From: Vibrio hippocampi
GTDB lineage: Bacteria > Pseudomonadota > Gammaproteobacteria > Enterobacterales > Vibrionaceae
Direction: 5' to 3'
Length of the DNA: 64,000 nucleotides
Assembly: GCF_921292975.1 (NCBI RefSeq)
Contig: NZ_CAKLCM010000003.1
Coordinates: 1,240,001-1,304,000 of the forward strand
Part shown: piece after piece, positions 8,418-16,663 of the stretch
How the letters are laid out: each line of letters starts with the position of its first letter
Position numbering within the stretch: position 1 is the stretch's first letter
Made by a program: the position numbers and the translations under genes
The notes under the pieces: model-generated
Seen by the model: the letters and a program-made list of their open reading frames with translations, nothing else
Database searches by the model: none
What the model was told of the DNA's origin: nothing

Positions 8418-9554
8418 TTAAGCGCACTCTTCCGTTTGCTGTATATCGTGTTGACGATTTTTTACCGGATTCGCGTAGCTATCAATTAAATATTGCTCGG
8501 CACCTTTTGGTAGCTGTGCAAGTTTATCTGCAAGATGTTGCTTGGTTTGCGCCGTCACCGATTCATCCTCAATACCCGCCGCCCATTTATTGATTGGGAA
8601 CAGGGTGTAGTGGCAGTGGATCTGTCTATCAATTTCAGCCGCCAACGCTTCTGGTGTTTCAAAGTCTTGGTCAATGACGTCACCAAAAGAGACATGGATA
8701 CGATCTTTACGACCCACAATACCAGTGACGATACTTTCTATATCTTCAAATTCACCTTTTTCATAGCCACCTTTTGTCTCTTTCTCAAACAACTCTTTTG
8801 CCTTAGCGATATCACAAGGGTCGTTCTCATAGCAGATAGAAACAGGCACAATTTTTAAACCACGCGCATAATCTGCAAATGGGACTTTTTGCTTACGCCC
8901 TTCGACATGAAACATCTTGAGGATCGCCGGATCGGTAAAGTCATTGCCGTCCTTTGCCCGCCCCTCACGTTGTGCAATCCACACCGAATTACCCGTATCA
9001 AGAGAGTGCTTGATGTAGGAAGACAAAGTGCCTAACGCTTTCATCATCTCTCTAGGGCCTTTAACTGAACGTTTAACAATAAAACTTTTGTTAATACGCA
9101 TCAGTTCAGTGGCACAAGGCTTCTTTAGCAAGTTATCGCCAATCGCTATGCGCACGGTTCTATGTTTGCTCTTATACAAGCCATAGTTAACCAAAGCAGG
9201 ATCCATCGCGATGTCACGGTGATTCGATACAAAAAGGTAAGGAGAGCTTGGATCTAACTTATCCAACCCTTTGAAAACAACCTCTGTCGCTGTCGCATCC
9301 AGTGTCTGCTTGAGATACTTTTCAACTTCTTGTTGTACGGCGTCAACACTGTCTAATTTAGCCCACTTAAACTTGAGATAAACCTTAACCAAAGGGCTTG
9401 TCATGTTTCTCAACCAAGGGGCAAGATTGGCAAAGCGATAATTGACAATCGCGTTGATAAATTCATCGTCGTTAATTAAACGATTGATCGCCAATGGGAT
9501 TTCTTCGTCATTGTAAGGACGAATGTCAGAATATAAGTCGTTGTTGTCTGTCAT
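8418..9554 (-). CDS. Glycerol-phosphate-type acyltransferase
   Basis: This is a 378-residue member of the PlsB/PlsC acyltransferase superfamily, likely transferring an acyl chain to a phospholipid precursor at the inner membrane. Visible blocks are SNHRDIAMDP (about 109-118; an HRDI variant of the usual HX4D block), a lysine-rich stretch with KSFIVKRSVKG, and AQREGRAKDG (about 194-203; the REG substrate block). No clear transmembrane segment is seen. It stands alone, with its own terminator downstream. It is neither the standard plsB nor plsC by length and motif, so the acyl acceptor is unknown. Confidence 0.75.
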   Translation of the reverse strand: MTDNNDLYSDIRPYNDEEIPLAINRLINDDEFINAIVNYRFANLAPWLRNMTSPLVKVYLKFKWAKLDSVDAVQQEVEKYLKQTLDATATEVVFKGLDKLDPSSPYLFVSNHRDIAMDPALVNYGLYKSKHRTVRIAIGDNLLKKPCATELMRINKSFIVKRSVKGPREMMKALGTLSSYIKHSLDTGNSVWIAQREGRAKDGNDFTDPAILKMFHVEGRKQKVPFADYARGLKIVPVSICYENDPCDIAKAKELFEKETKGGYEKGEFEDIESIVTGIVGRKDRIHVSFGDVIDQDFETPEALAAEIDRQIHCHYTLFPINKWAAGIEDESVTAQTKQHLADKLAQLPKGAEQYLIDSYANPVKNRQHDIQQTEECA

Positions 9555-9766
9555 TTTAATTACATCTTATTAGTCACAGCGCTATCATACGCTGCCTGAA
9601 TAAAGACCGCAGCTAAGTTAATGCTATTTGCAATAAGGTCAGACCACGAACTTACTGCATTGTTCATAATATAGACAAAAAGGCGGTTTTTGTTGGCTTG
9701 TGTAGTGACTCGCGCTACCCTGTGACCGTTTTCACTCACTTGTTAAGCTTGATAGCAAAAATTACT

Positions 9767-10378
9767 ATGAACCGAGCCATTGAATTTTCATCTGATTGTT
9801 ATGATTACCTCACCATCACTGCGCGTAAGAAAACCCTCTGCAACCAACTATTGCGTGTCGAGAAAGGAAGTCTATTTATCAAGCTAGGTCAACTTGAGTA
9901 CACGATTGAAGCGGGAAGTTCACTTTGGATACCTCAGGAATGCTTAACCAGTTTGACGATTCTGCCCAATACCACGCTTTCTCGCCTCTGCTTTTCTGTT
10001 CGACTTTTGGATACATTTCCGTTTCAAGCAGGGCAAGTCAAACTTGATAAGTTATGCGAAGCTGTTTTAGATAGATTGGCGCAAGGCGTGTCCGCTGAGG
10101 TGCAAGCCGATCTGCTGCAAGTGACCCGCCATGAAGTGAAATCCTTGAAACCCAAACTTGAACAAACTGAGTTGTGCCAAAAGGTGAGTCAGTGGCGTCC
10201 TGACAACCGTCAAGTAACCAAGCAACTCGATGTTATTTTAAGGGTTCGTGAAGCCAGAAAAATGGCACTTTCGGGCGCGAAAGCCGATAAGATTAGCCAA
10301 GCATTATTTGCAGGTGATCTAAGCTTGTATCAATCATTGTGTCAGACGTTACTTGGCACCAGCGAATCATCACGATAG
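9767..10378 (+). CDS. AraC-like cupin-type protein with degenerate HTH
   Basis: This 203-residue protein has an N-terminal small beta-barrel pattern (LRVEKGSLFIKLGQLEYTIEAGSSLWIPQE, about 28-57) like the sensor half of AraC regulators. Its C-terminal helical part (about 155-195; RVREARKMALSGAKADKISQALF) is reminiscent of, but shorter than, an AraC DNA-binding domain, which needs about 100 residues. It may be a truncated regulator or a cupin that binds a small ligand. The start is uncertain: an in-frame TTG at 9698 would add 23 residues, and neither start has a strong ribosome site. A strong bidirectional terminator follows. Confidence 0.55.
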   Translation: MNRAIEFSSDCYDYLTITARKKTLCNQLLRVEKGSLFIKLGQLEYTIEAGSSLWIPQECLTSLTILPNTTLSRLCFSVRLLDTFPFQAGQVKLDKLCEAVLDRLAQGVSAEVQADLLQVTRHEVKSLKPKLEQTELCQKVSQWRPDNRQVTKQLDVILRVREARKMALSGAKADKISQALFAGDLSLYQSLCQTLLGTSESSR

Positions 10379-10404
10379 CCTAACTATTGATAAACGACAG
10401 ACAC

Positions 10405-10435
10405 GAAAAAGGTGAACCTTAAGTTCACCTTTTTC
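10405..10435. terminator. Bidirectional terminator
   Basis: A perfect 13-bp stem (GAAAAAGGTGAAC with its complement at 10423-10435) has a five-base loop and T/A flanks on both sides. It separates two convergent genes. Confidence 0.88.
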
Positions 10436-10456
10436 ATATAAACAGATCTCAGTTTG

Positions 10457-10951
10457 TTAAAACGGCACTTCTATTTGCATCATCATATCGAGATGATCAT
10501 CTTGATGCCAACGGTAGTCAAAACGAAAACGTGGCTCTTTGCCTTTTTCTCCAACACCTAGCCCCAAATGCAAACCTTGGGCTGAAATCCACTCTTGCAC
10601 GTTCATATCAGGTTCTAGTTCCTCGAGATCTTCTGGCATCCAGACACCAAAGCCGATCATACTATTATCATTAAGGCGTCCGGTTAACAGCAGCTCAGAC
10701 TTCTGAGTAATCAACCACTGTTCCCAGTATGATTCGGTGATCTTTTGCTGTGTGGTCTTTTCTTGATCCAACATACTAGTGAGTAAAGACACCTGCTCTC
10801 CCAAGTAGGAAAAAGGTCGAGTGATCTCTTTACAAAAATCAAATTCCTGTTCTTTAAATACCACAGATTTTGAACTATCGCTCTCACACAGAGACGCCAA
10901 AGCCCAAGGAGTAAAAAGGAGGCTGGCGATGATACCTAACTTAGCCAACAT
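10457..10951 (-). CDS. Exported protein of unknown function
   Basis: The family is not recognised. From the Met at 10951 the product is 164 residues with a signal peptide ending ALA (about residue 20), so it is probably periplasmic. The mature part has Cys residues near positions 22 and 41, then an acidic, Trp-containing C-terminal half with GFGVWMPEDLEELEPD and FRFDYRWHQDDHLDMMMQ. The longer frame to 11008 would overlap the neighbouring nadD-like gene and gives no better ribosome site. It lies 40 bases after that gene and may share its transcript. Confidence 0.6.
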   Translation of the reverse strand: MLAKLGIIASLLFTPWALASLCESDSSKSVVFKEQEFDFCKEITRPFSYLGEQVSLLTSMLDQEKTTQQKITESYWEQWLITQKSELLLTGRLNDNSMIGFGVWMPEDLEELEPDMNVQEWISAQGLHLGLGVGEKGKEPRFRFDYRWHQDDHLDMMMQIEVPF

Positions 10952-10991
10952 AAAGTTTCTTATTCCATTTAATAATAATTTACAAACACAG

Positions 10992-11507
10992 CTACAAATA
11001 TAACCCAAGACGCTGCAATTGTTGAGCTACTCCGTCAGTGGTTAAGTGATCTACATTCAAACCTTTAATTAAAGTTTCTCGAATTTCTGTCGAGCGAACC
11101 GTGATTTTCTCTGGGCAAGCCAATATCGACCAACGTTTCACAATCTCATCACTGTGAGCAAATTTAGCAAAGTTGAATAAATTGTCGGGACCCAGCACAA
11201 ACGTCAGTTCCGCATTGGGGTTCTGTTGCTGTAAGCTGGATAAAACGGAAAAAGTCGTTACTGCACCACCTTTTTGATGCAGGCTTTCTTCAACTCGGCT
11301 TCTTTCTATATTCTGTCTACCAATATCGCTGATAAATTGATCGACCAATTGGCAGCGGATTTGATAATCCAGCATCTCTTTTCCCCAAGCATGGGCAATA
11401 CTGGGCACGAGCAGCACTTTATCAAAATGGCTTAGAGAATCGATAACACTCTTATGACCAAGACTGGGGGGGTTAAATGCACTTCCGAATACGGCAATTT
11501 TTAACAT
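10992..11507 (-). CDS. NadD-like nicotinate-nucleotide adenylyltransferase
   Basis: This 171-residue nucleotidyltransferase has the HIGH-type signature FGSAFNPPSLGHKSVID (7-23) and a late VRSTEIRETL segment standing in for the ISSTxxR motif, as in NadD/NMN adenylyltransferases. It would adenylylate nicotinate or nicotinamide mononucleotide. It is shorter than the main NadD (about 210 residues) and is divergent from nadE, the next NAD-synthesis step. The context favours an NAD(P) salvage role. It may be a paralogue of the housekeeping NadD elsewhere in the genome. Confidence 0.75.
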   Translation of the reverse strand: MLKIAVFGSAFNPPSLGHKSVIDSLSHFDKVLLVPSIAHAWGKEMLDYQIRCQLVDQFISDIGRQNIERSRVEESLHQKGGAVTTFSVLSSLQQQNPNAELTFVLGPDNLFNFAKFAHSDEIVKRWSILACPEKITVRSTEIRETLIKGLNVDHLTTDGVAQQLQRLGLYL

Positions 11508-11623
11508 AGCTCAGATAACATTGGATTGATTCACTTGTTGTTTTGCTACTGTAACTTTTTTTCAGTGCTTTTCGTAGGTATTATACAAAGAATTATTTTG
11601 AGCCTGTAGGAAAAGGAATACAC

Positions 11624-12454
11624 ATGGAACAACTAATCCGTGACGAAATGCGTGTGCTACCTTCCATTGACCCACGTTTCGAAGTCGAACGTCGTGTCTC
11701 GTTTATCAAAAGCAAACTTCAGCAATCTGGTTGTAAATCACTGGTACTGGGTATCAGTGGTGGTGTTGACTCCACGACCTGTGGTCGTCTTGCACAACTC
11801 GCGGTGAATGAACTTAACCAAGATCTCGCTGAACCTGAGTATCAATTTTTTGCTGTTCGTTTACCTTACGGTGAACAGAAAGATGAGGATGAGGCACAAC
11901 TTGCTATTTCGTTTATCGAACCCACCCACTCTGTCGCTGTTAATATTAAAGCTGGCGTGGATGGTCTGCATGCTGCTTCCCACGAAGCGCTCGCCTCAAC
12001 GGGCTTACTGCCAGAAGACGACAGTAAAATCGACTTCGTAAAAGGCAATGTTAAAGCACGTGCACGCATGGTGGCTCAATATGAAATCGCCGGATACGTC
12101 GGTGGACTTGTACTTGGTACCGATCACTCAGCAGAGAACATCACCGGTTTCTACACCAAATTTGGTGATGGCGCCTGTGACCTTGCGCCACTGTTTGGTC
12201 TGAGCAAACGCCAAGTGCGTGAAGTAGCAGCGACATTAGGGGCGCCAGAGTTGCTGGTCAAAAAGACGCCAACGGCGGATCTTGAAGAACTGGACCCACA
12301 AAAAGCGGACGAAAAAGCCCTCAATCTCACCTACGATCAAATTGATGATTTCCTTGAGGGCAAACCCGTACCTGAAGATGTCTCCGATCGCATCGTGGCT
12401 ATCTACAAGAAAACCCAACACAAACGCGAAGCAATCCCAACGATTTACGATTAA
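11624..12454 (+). CDS. nadE: NH3-dependent NAD synthetase
   Basis: The enzyme amidates deamido-NAD using ammonia and ATP, the last step of NAD synthesis. The 276-residue length and the PP-loop [14 protein letters not shown] (43-56) are typical of bacterial short NadE. Further blocks are [12 protein letters not shown] (about 138-149), [22 protein letters not shown] (162-183) and the C-terminal [15 protein letters not shown]. No glutaminase domain is present, so ammonia is taken directly. This suits a locus rich in ammonia-releasing enzymes but may be coincidence. A terminator follows at 12507. Confidence 0.96.
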   Translation: MEQLIRDEMRVLPSIDPRFEVERRVSFIKSKLQQSGCKSLVLGISGGVDSTTCGRLAQLAVNELNQDLAEPEYQFFAVRLPYGEQKDEDEAQLAISFIEPTHSVAVNIKAGVDGLHAASHEALASTGLLPEDDSKIDFVKGNVKARARMVAQYEIAGYVGGLVLGTDHSAENITGFYTKFGDGACDLAPLFGLSKRQVREVAATLGAPELLVKKTPTADLEELDPQKADEKALNLTYDQIDDFLEGKPVPEDVSDRIVAIYKKTQHKREAIPTIYD

Positions 12455-12506
12455 TCTGGGGCTTGAACTCAGATGATATTGAGTTCAATCGCAGATCATA
12501 ACCTTG

Positions 12507-12548
12507 AATACCCAGACTGGCTCATTGTGCTTAATCTGGGTATTTTTT
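12507..12548 (+). terminator. Terminator after nadE
   Basis: The stem AATACCCAGA (12507-12516) pairs with TCTGGGTATT (12535-12544), followed by a T run. A second 9-bp inverted repeat (TTGAACTCA at 12463-12471, TGAGTTCAA at 12480-12488) lies just after the nadE stop. Confidence 0.85.
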
Positions 12549-12715
12549 TGTCTGTGATTTAGCTCATTAATTATGACTTCTTTGTGATTCAACATTGCAA
12601 CACGCCAGACTTGTGCCATGTTTAATATTGGATTGGTAACAGCACTCTGTTTGAGGCTATGTACTTAATGAATTGACATGATTCATTTTTTCTCTCGGGT
12701 TTATAAGGGGTTATT

Positions 12716-12961
12716 ATGCTAGGTGAAGACCACTCTCTTCTACACGAATTTCCTGAACATACGGAGACCATTAAATCACTCATCGCAAGCGACGCTTCGT
12801 TTGCCGAAGAAACCAAACAATATAATGCCTTGGACAAAAAAATCCGGGTGCTTGAACTCAATAACTCTCCCATTGATGATGGAGAGATGCACAAGCTAAA
12901 GCATGAGCGTGCTGTGATGAAAGATGTCCTATTGAAGAAATTGGTTGATGTGGGAGAATAG
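12716..12961 (+). CDS. YdcH-like small helical protein (DUF465)
   Basis: This 81-residue protein of the YdcH/SlyX-like DUF465 family has two predicted helices around a short turn (LNNSPIDDGEMHKLKHERAVMKD near 48-70). Its function is not established in the family. A GGGG-containing ribosome site precedes the ATG. The stop codon TAG runs directly into a 7-bp repeat array. The gene looks monocistronic, since a terminator follows at 13039. Confidence 0.82.
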   Translation: MLGEDHSLLHEFPEHTETIKSLIASDASFAEETKQYNALDKKIRVLELNNSPIDDGEMHKLKHERAVMKDVLLKKLVDVGE

Positions 12962-13010
12962 GTGCTAGGTGCTAGGTGCTAGGTGCTAGGTGCTAGGTGC
13001 TAGGTGCTAG
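12962..13010. repeat. 7-bp tandem repeat, seven perfect copies
   Basis: GTGCTAG is repeated seven times without mismatch from 12962 to 13010, starting on the base after the stop codon of the DUF465 gene, which itself ends TAG. It lies between the stop and the terminator, so it would be part of the mRNA 3' end. Perfect short units of this kind are prone to slippage. Confidence 0.97.
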
Positions 13011-13038
13011 AAAATAGCCTAATAGTTTGAATTAATAA

Positions 13039-13068
13039 AAGAAAGGAGAGCGTTGGCTCTCCTTTCTT
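13039..13068. terminator. Bidirectional terminator
   Basis: A perfect 13-bp stem AAGAAAGGAGAGC (13039-13051) pairs with 13056-13068 around a four-base loop. It serves convergent genes ending at 12961 (plus) and 13072 (minus). Confidence 0.87.
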
Positions 13069-13071
13069 GTG

Positions 13072-14217
13072 TTAGTAGCGGATTTCAATATCTTGGTTGG
13101 GGACGGCGCAACAAGCAAAAATGGTGCGTGAATCTAAACCCTTTTGTCTCGCGCGTGTTGCCGCTGGCACCTCATCTTGATCGACACTGCCAGACTCCAA
13201 TATCACGCTGCATGTTCCGCACATACCGGAGCGACACTTGTAAGGAATCGATAAACCCGCACTTTCTAACTGCTCTAAGAGGTTACTTTGGTTATCGCCC
13301 GCTACCGCAACACCATTGGCAGTGATCACTACCGACTTTATTTGTGATTGCCCAGACTCTGATTGATTTGACAGATCTTTTGAGATGCCTTGATCAGGGT
13401 AACGGTGGGGCTGTTGATATTCCAGCACTTCGACCACGTCATCCAACTTGATCACGCCCTCATTCTTCGCCACCAAGTTTTGCCCAAAGAACACCGCACC
13501 TTGAGGGTTGGCGCGAAAGCGAGACAGTGTTGCCAGCGGTTCTTTATTGGTTCGAAATTTCGCCGTCGTGGTATCAACGGTAGTCAAAATGCAGCGCTCG
13601 CACGGTTTAACCACCTCAAACTCCACTTCACCAATCTTAATTCGCTTCCAAGTATCCTCAACGAAAGGCTCATCGCTATTCACCACAAGATTAGGACGAA
13701 ACTGTTTCATACTGTGGTTGTCGCTACTGCGACGATTCAATTCATTCAATGAACCTTGGCTGATCAGTAGCATTGGGTAACCATCAGCAAAGCTGACATT
13801 GTGCCCCAGCTTTTCACGCACGCGGTTTGACTGTTCACCGCTATAGAGCAACGAGACAGGTTGCTGAATAATCTCACTAAACCAGAGATTGGCTTGTTCG
13901 GTCGTGGTATAGGCAGTGAAACTGTCATTCCATACTGTTGCTTGCGCTTGTTGCTGCTGTAAATCTCGGTATTTCAGCATCAACGGTGATTTATCAGGAT
14001 AACTAAAAATAATCCCGTCAGCTTGCAAGCTAGCCGTAATTTTAACCATCTGTGGATACTGCCGTGCTGTCACCATCTTGCCGTCTGGTAAAGCAAGCAT
14101 AAAGCGACGATCAAAACTCAATCCCTGTAGTTCAACCCAAGAGGTCGACATATCAATCCCCGCGACCGACTTTACCGGATACACGGTAATTTGAGATAAC
14201 ACACTCACCTGCTCCAC
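13072..14217 (-). CDS. ycbX: YcbX-like MOSC domain / [2Fe-2S] protein
   Basis: This 381-residue protein has an N-terminal MOSC beta-barrel region (residues 1-110), a MOSC catalytic domain (about 115-270) with the conserved Cys in KPCERCILTTVD, and a C-terminal plant-type ferredoxin domain with CRSGMCGTC near 335-343 and a fourth Cys near 371. In E. coli YcbX works with molybdenum cofactor in reducing N-hydroxylated compounds. The domain order and size match that protein. It stands alone. Confidence 0.85.
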   Translation of the reverse strand: MEQVSVLSQITVYPVKSVAGIDMSTSWVELQGLSFDRRFMLALPDGKMVTARQYPQMVKITASLQADGIIFSYPDKSPLMLKYRDLQQQQAQATVWNDSFTAYTTTEQANLWFSEIIQQPVSLLYSGEQSNRVREKLGHNVSFADGYPMLLISQGSLNELNRRSSDNHSMKQFRPNLVVNSDEPFVEDTWKRIKIGEVEFEVVKPCERCILTTVDTTTAKFRTNKEPLATLSRFRANPQGAVFFGQNLVAKNEGVIKLDDVVEVLEYQQPHRYPDQGISKDLSNQSESGQSQIKSVVITANGVAVAGDNQSNLLEQLESAGLSIPYKCRSGMCGTCSVILESGSVDQDEVPAATRARQKGLDSRTIFACCAVPNQDIEIRY

Positions 14218-14321
14218 ATTGCTTTCCTTATTCGAGTTTTTGTTGTCAATGACATTCTATATCCAAGTCACCTCAAAATGCGAGGAGCAGTCTATATTCA
14301 ATCACTTGCTTTCTCTTTGAG

Positions 14322-15755
14322 TCAATTTTGCTCGCTGATGTCCCATGAGATACCAACATCATCGATAGTTTTCGGTTCAAAACCTTGCGATTGAACGGCG
14401 GCGATACGTTGGCACAAAAGCTGGAAATTATCGCCATCTAATCCATACTTTGTCGCACTTTGAGCCGACTCAAGACATGAGTGACTAACCGCTGCTTGCT
14501 TCATCCAATCTGAAGTCTTGGACAATTCCTCTGCCATTTCCTTCACGGACACACCTTGTTCTACAGGGTAGCCAAGCTGATCGTGATTAGTCATGTTTGC
14601 TTGCCAGAAGATGGTGTCATTATGATCACCATCAATCAGTTTGGCGTCATTGGCAGGGTTGAAAAACTGATTCGAGGAAAATAGCACCTGTTGCGGCAGT
14701 AGTTGGCGTTTTTTCTTGCCAATCCCCGCTGCGGTCGCAATATACGGACCACGGTTATTGTCGAGTCGATTGTCGGCAATCAGGATATTGTTGACCTGCG
14801 GATAGAGCGTTCTGCTCTTGCCGTTTTCTAGCGGCGTACCTGCCGATATCGAGATAACTCCTTCTGCACGACCGCCTAAATCAGAAAACGCATTGGCAAA
14901 TACGAGATGATCTTTACCAATGACTCGCACGCCACCCGTGCCCTTTTTCTTATCACCAAGAAAATGGTTATAAGCAACCGCAACACGCTTGCCTTGTCGG
15001 ATAGTCAGTGTGCCAGCACTCTGTCTGAAAGTATTAAAGAGGTAGAGGTTGTCATTAGACTTATTGGAAATGATCTCCATTTCGCCATCACATCCCTCAA
15101 ATAAGTTATGAGCCACTAACACATTTGGATTAAGGTGCGAGCTTTTTCCAGTGCCGATGCGGATCGTTTCAAACCCGTTCGCTTTACCATAGGCGCGTGG
15201 ACCAAAGTAATTGTGAGAGATGGTGTGATGCCCATCCTGCTCAGACTTAAGCCAAACCACCGTCGTTACCCCTGAATGAGTTTGCCCTGAAAAATGGTTG
15301 TGTTGCACGGTATGGTCACGACCGTATAAGCTCAGCCAATGATAGCGAGTCTCTTTAGATGTGGGGTTATAGTTGGTGATGGCATTGTCATACACCTTGT
15401 TATAGGCACCGGAAACACGAATAACATGCCCTTTTTGTAGCGACCCTTGATCAAAATGAAGCCCAGACAAATGCAAATAGCTGCCGGCAATTTCAAGATA
15501 ACTATCACCAGTGAGCTTGGTTGAACCCGCCCGCTCTGAACGAATTACTATCGGCTTATCCTCGCTACCGTTGGCATTGAGTATAATATGCTGGTCGTGC
15601 CAAGTGCCTGACTTGAGAATTAGCTCATCACCGGGTTTAAGTTTTCCAGCAACACTGCGTATTTCTGATGCAGAAGCGACCTGATACTCAGTCGCACTGA
15701 CCATAGGAACAGCCAGCAAAGCCACCAATGGCGTAATAAAAGTTATAAGATTCAC
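14322..15755 (-). CDS. PL6 family polysaccharide lyase (alginate lyase or chondroitinase B type)
   Basis: This is a secreted parallel beta-helix lyase of family PL6, 477 residues, with a signal peptide ending at VSA (about 18-21). The calcium and catalytic pattern of chondroitinase B is intact with exact spacing: E225, E227, K232 in DGEMEIISNK and R253 in TLTIRQ, 21 residues after the Lys. Such enzymes cleave alginate or dermatan sulfate by beta-elimination. Alginate is the more likely substrate in a marine bacterium, but sequence reading cannot decide. The start is a GTG. No other alginate genes adjoin it; the neighbouring PTS is of another type. Confidence 0.85.
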   Translation of the reverse strand: MNLITFITPLVALLAVPMVSATEYQVASASEIRSVAGKLKPGDELILKSGTWHDQHIILNANGSEDKPIVIRSERAGSTKLTGDSYLEIAGSYLHLSGLHFDQGSLQKGHVIRVSGAYNKVYDNAITNYNPTSKETRYHWLSLYGRDHTVQHNHFSGQTHSGVTTVVWLKSEQDGHHTISHNYFGPRAYGKANGFETIRIGTGKSSHLNPNVLVAHNLFEGCDGEMEIISNKSNDNLYLFNTFRQSAGTLTIRQGKRVAVAYNHFLGDKKKGTGGVRVIGKDHLVFANAFSDLGGRAEGVISISAGTPLENGKSRTLYPQVNNILIADNRLDNNRGPYIATAAGIGKKKRQLLPQQVLFSSNQFFNPANDAKLIDGDHNDTIFWQANMTNHDQLGYPVEQGVSVKEMAEELSKTSDWMKQAAVSHSCLESAQSATKYGLDGDNFQLLCQRIAAVQSQGFEPKTIDDVGISWDISEQN

Positions 15756-16342
15756 GATAAGCTAGTCCATGATAGTTAAACCGATTGCCAGAGTGATGCA
15801 AACATTGTCCCCACACCTGTTAACAGACGTTTTTTAAAAGTAAAAGCACGTCATAGCACCAGTTTATAAGAAGCCTATTTGACTCAAGCAGAATAAAGCA
15901 TAACCTCGTTTGTTCATCTGCTGAAATAATATTTATTATAAAACATCTAAAGTAAGAAATAGATCATCAAGGGGATAAAATTAACTCAAATGTTACCAAT
16001 GCCGTTACCTATCCAAGTCGTCACGCAACAACGTCTTGCCCGTATATCAATTATTGTTAATCGTTATTAATTAGTTAACAACTCGACAATAAATGAAACT
16101 TTTCGTCATCTTTATTATAGTTCAACTATAATTAGTTAATTTGTAGTATTAATTTTCTACTTTGGCACAACCCACAACTTTTTGAAAGCAAAGCTCATAA
16201 TATACATTAAATCAAACCATCCATTAAATAATGGACATTGAAACGGCATCAAGTTGGGATTTGACTTTTTTTTCATCACACATTAAGTGTAAATTAAATG
16301 TCAGGACACTAATTAGCGATAATTCAATGAGGGTTGTGTGTG
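15756..16342. other. AT-rich spacer with palindrome upstream of PTS operon
   Basis: No credible coding sequence is seen. A perfect palindrome ATTATAGTT-C-AACTATAAT lies at 16114-16132, and a short direct repeat ATTAGTTAA flanks it (about 16067 and 16131). These could be operators for the PTS operon, whose regulator is not in the window. TTGACT near 16260 could be a -35 element, but no good -10 follows at the right distance. Confidence 0.5.
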
Positions 16343-16651
16343 ATGAAAATATTCTTATGTTGTTCGGCTGGAATGTCGACAAGTATGCTAGTAAAAAAAA
16401 TGAAACAAGCGGCCGAGGAAAGACAGATAACATGCGAAATCAATGCCTACTCAATATCAGAGTTTGAGGCGTGTTTGCAGCAATATGATGTTTGTCTAGT
16501 TGCACCGCAGGTAAAATTTAAATTTGAGGAGTTTAAAGCACGAGCAATACAAGAAGGAAAAGTGTGCGGTCTAATTGACATGATGAATTACGGCATGCTC
16601 AAGGGAGACGTAGTTCTTCAACAAGCATTAGATTTACTGGATGATAAATAA
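16343..16651 (+). CDS. PTS lactose/cellobiose-type EIIB
   Basis: This is the phosphocarrier domain of a sugar PTS. The 103-residue protein has the phosphocysteine loop FLCCSAGMSTSMLV (4-17), Cys7 being the expected phosphorylation site, as in ChbB. The ATG at 16343 has GAGGG ten bases upstream and is preferred over a TTG three codons earlier. It is the first gene of a tight operon IIB-IIC-IIA-barrel protein. The sugar is probably an oligosaccharide such as a beta-linked disaccharide, but is not determined by sequence. Confidence 0.88.
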   Translation: MKIFLCCSAGMSTSMLVKKMKQAAEERQITCEINAYSISEFEACLQQYDVCLVAPQVKFKFEEFKARAIQEGKVCGLIDMMNYGMLKGDVVLQQALDLLDDK

Positions 16652-16663
16652 AGGTATAAAACC

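Noticed and set aside
12962..13010. Repeat array considered as CRISPR
   Set aside because: Units are 7 bp and directly adjoining, with no spacers and no cas genes; the same applies to the other tandem arrays.
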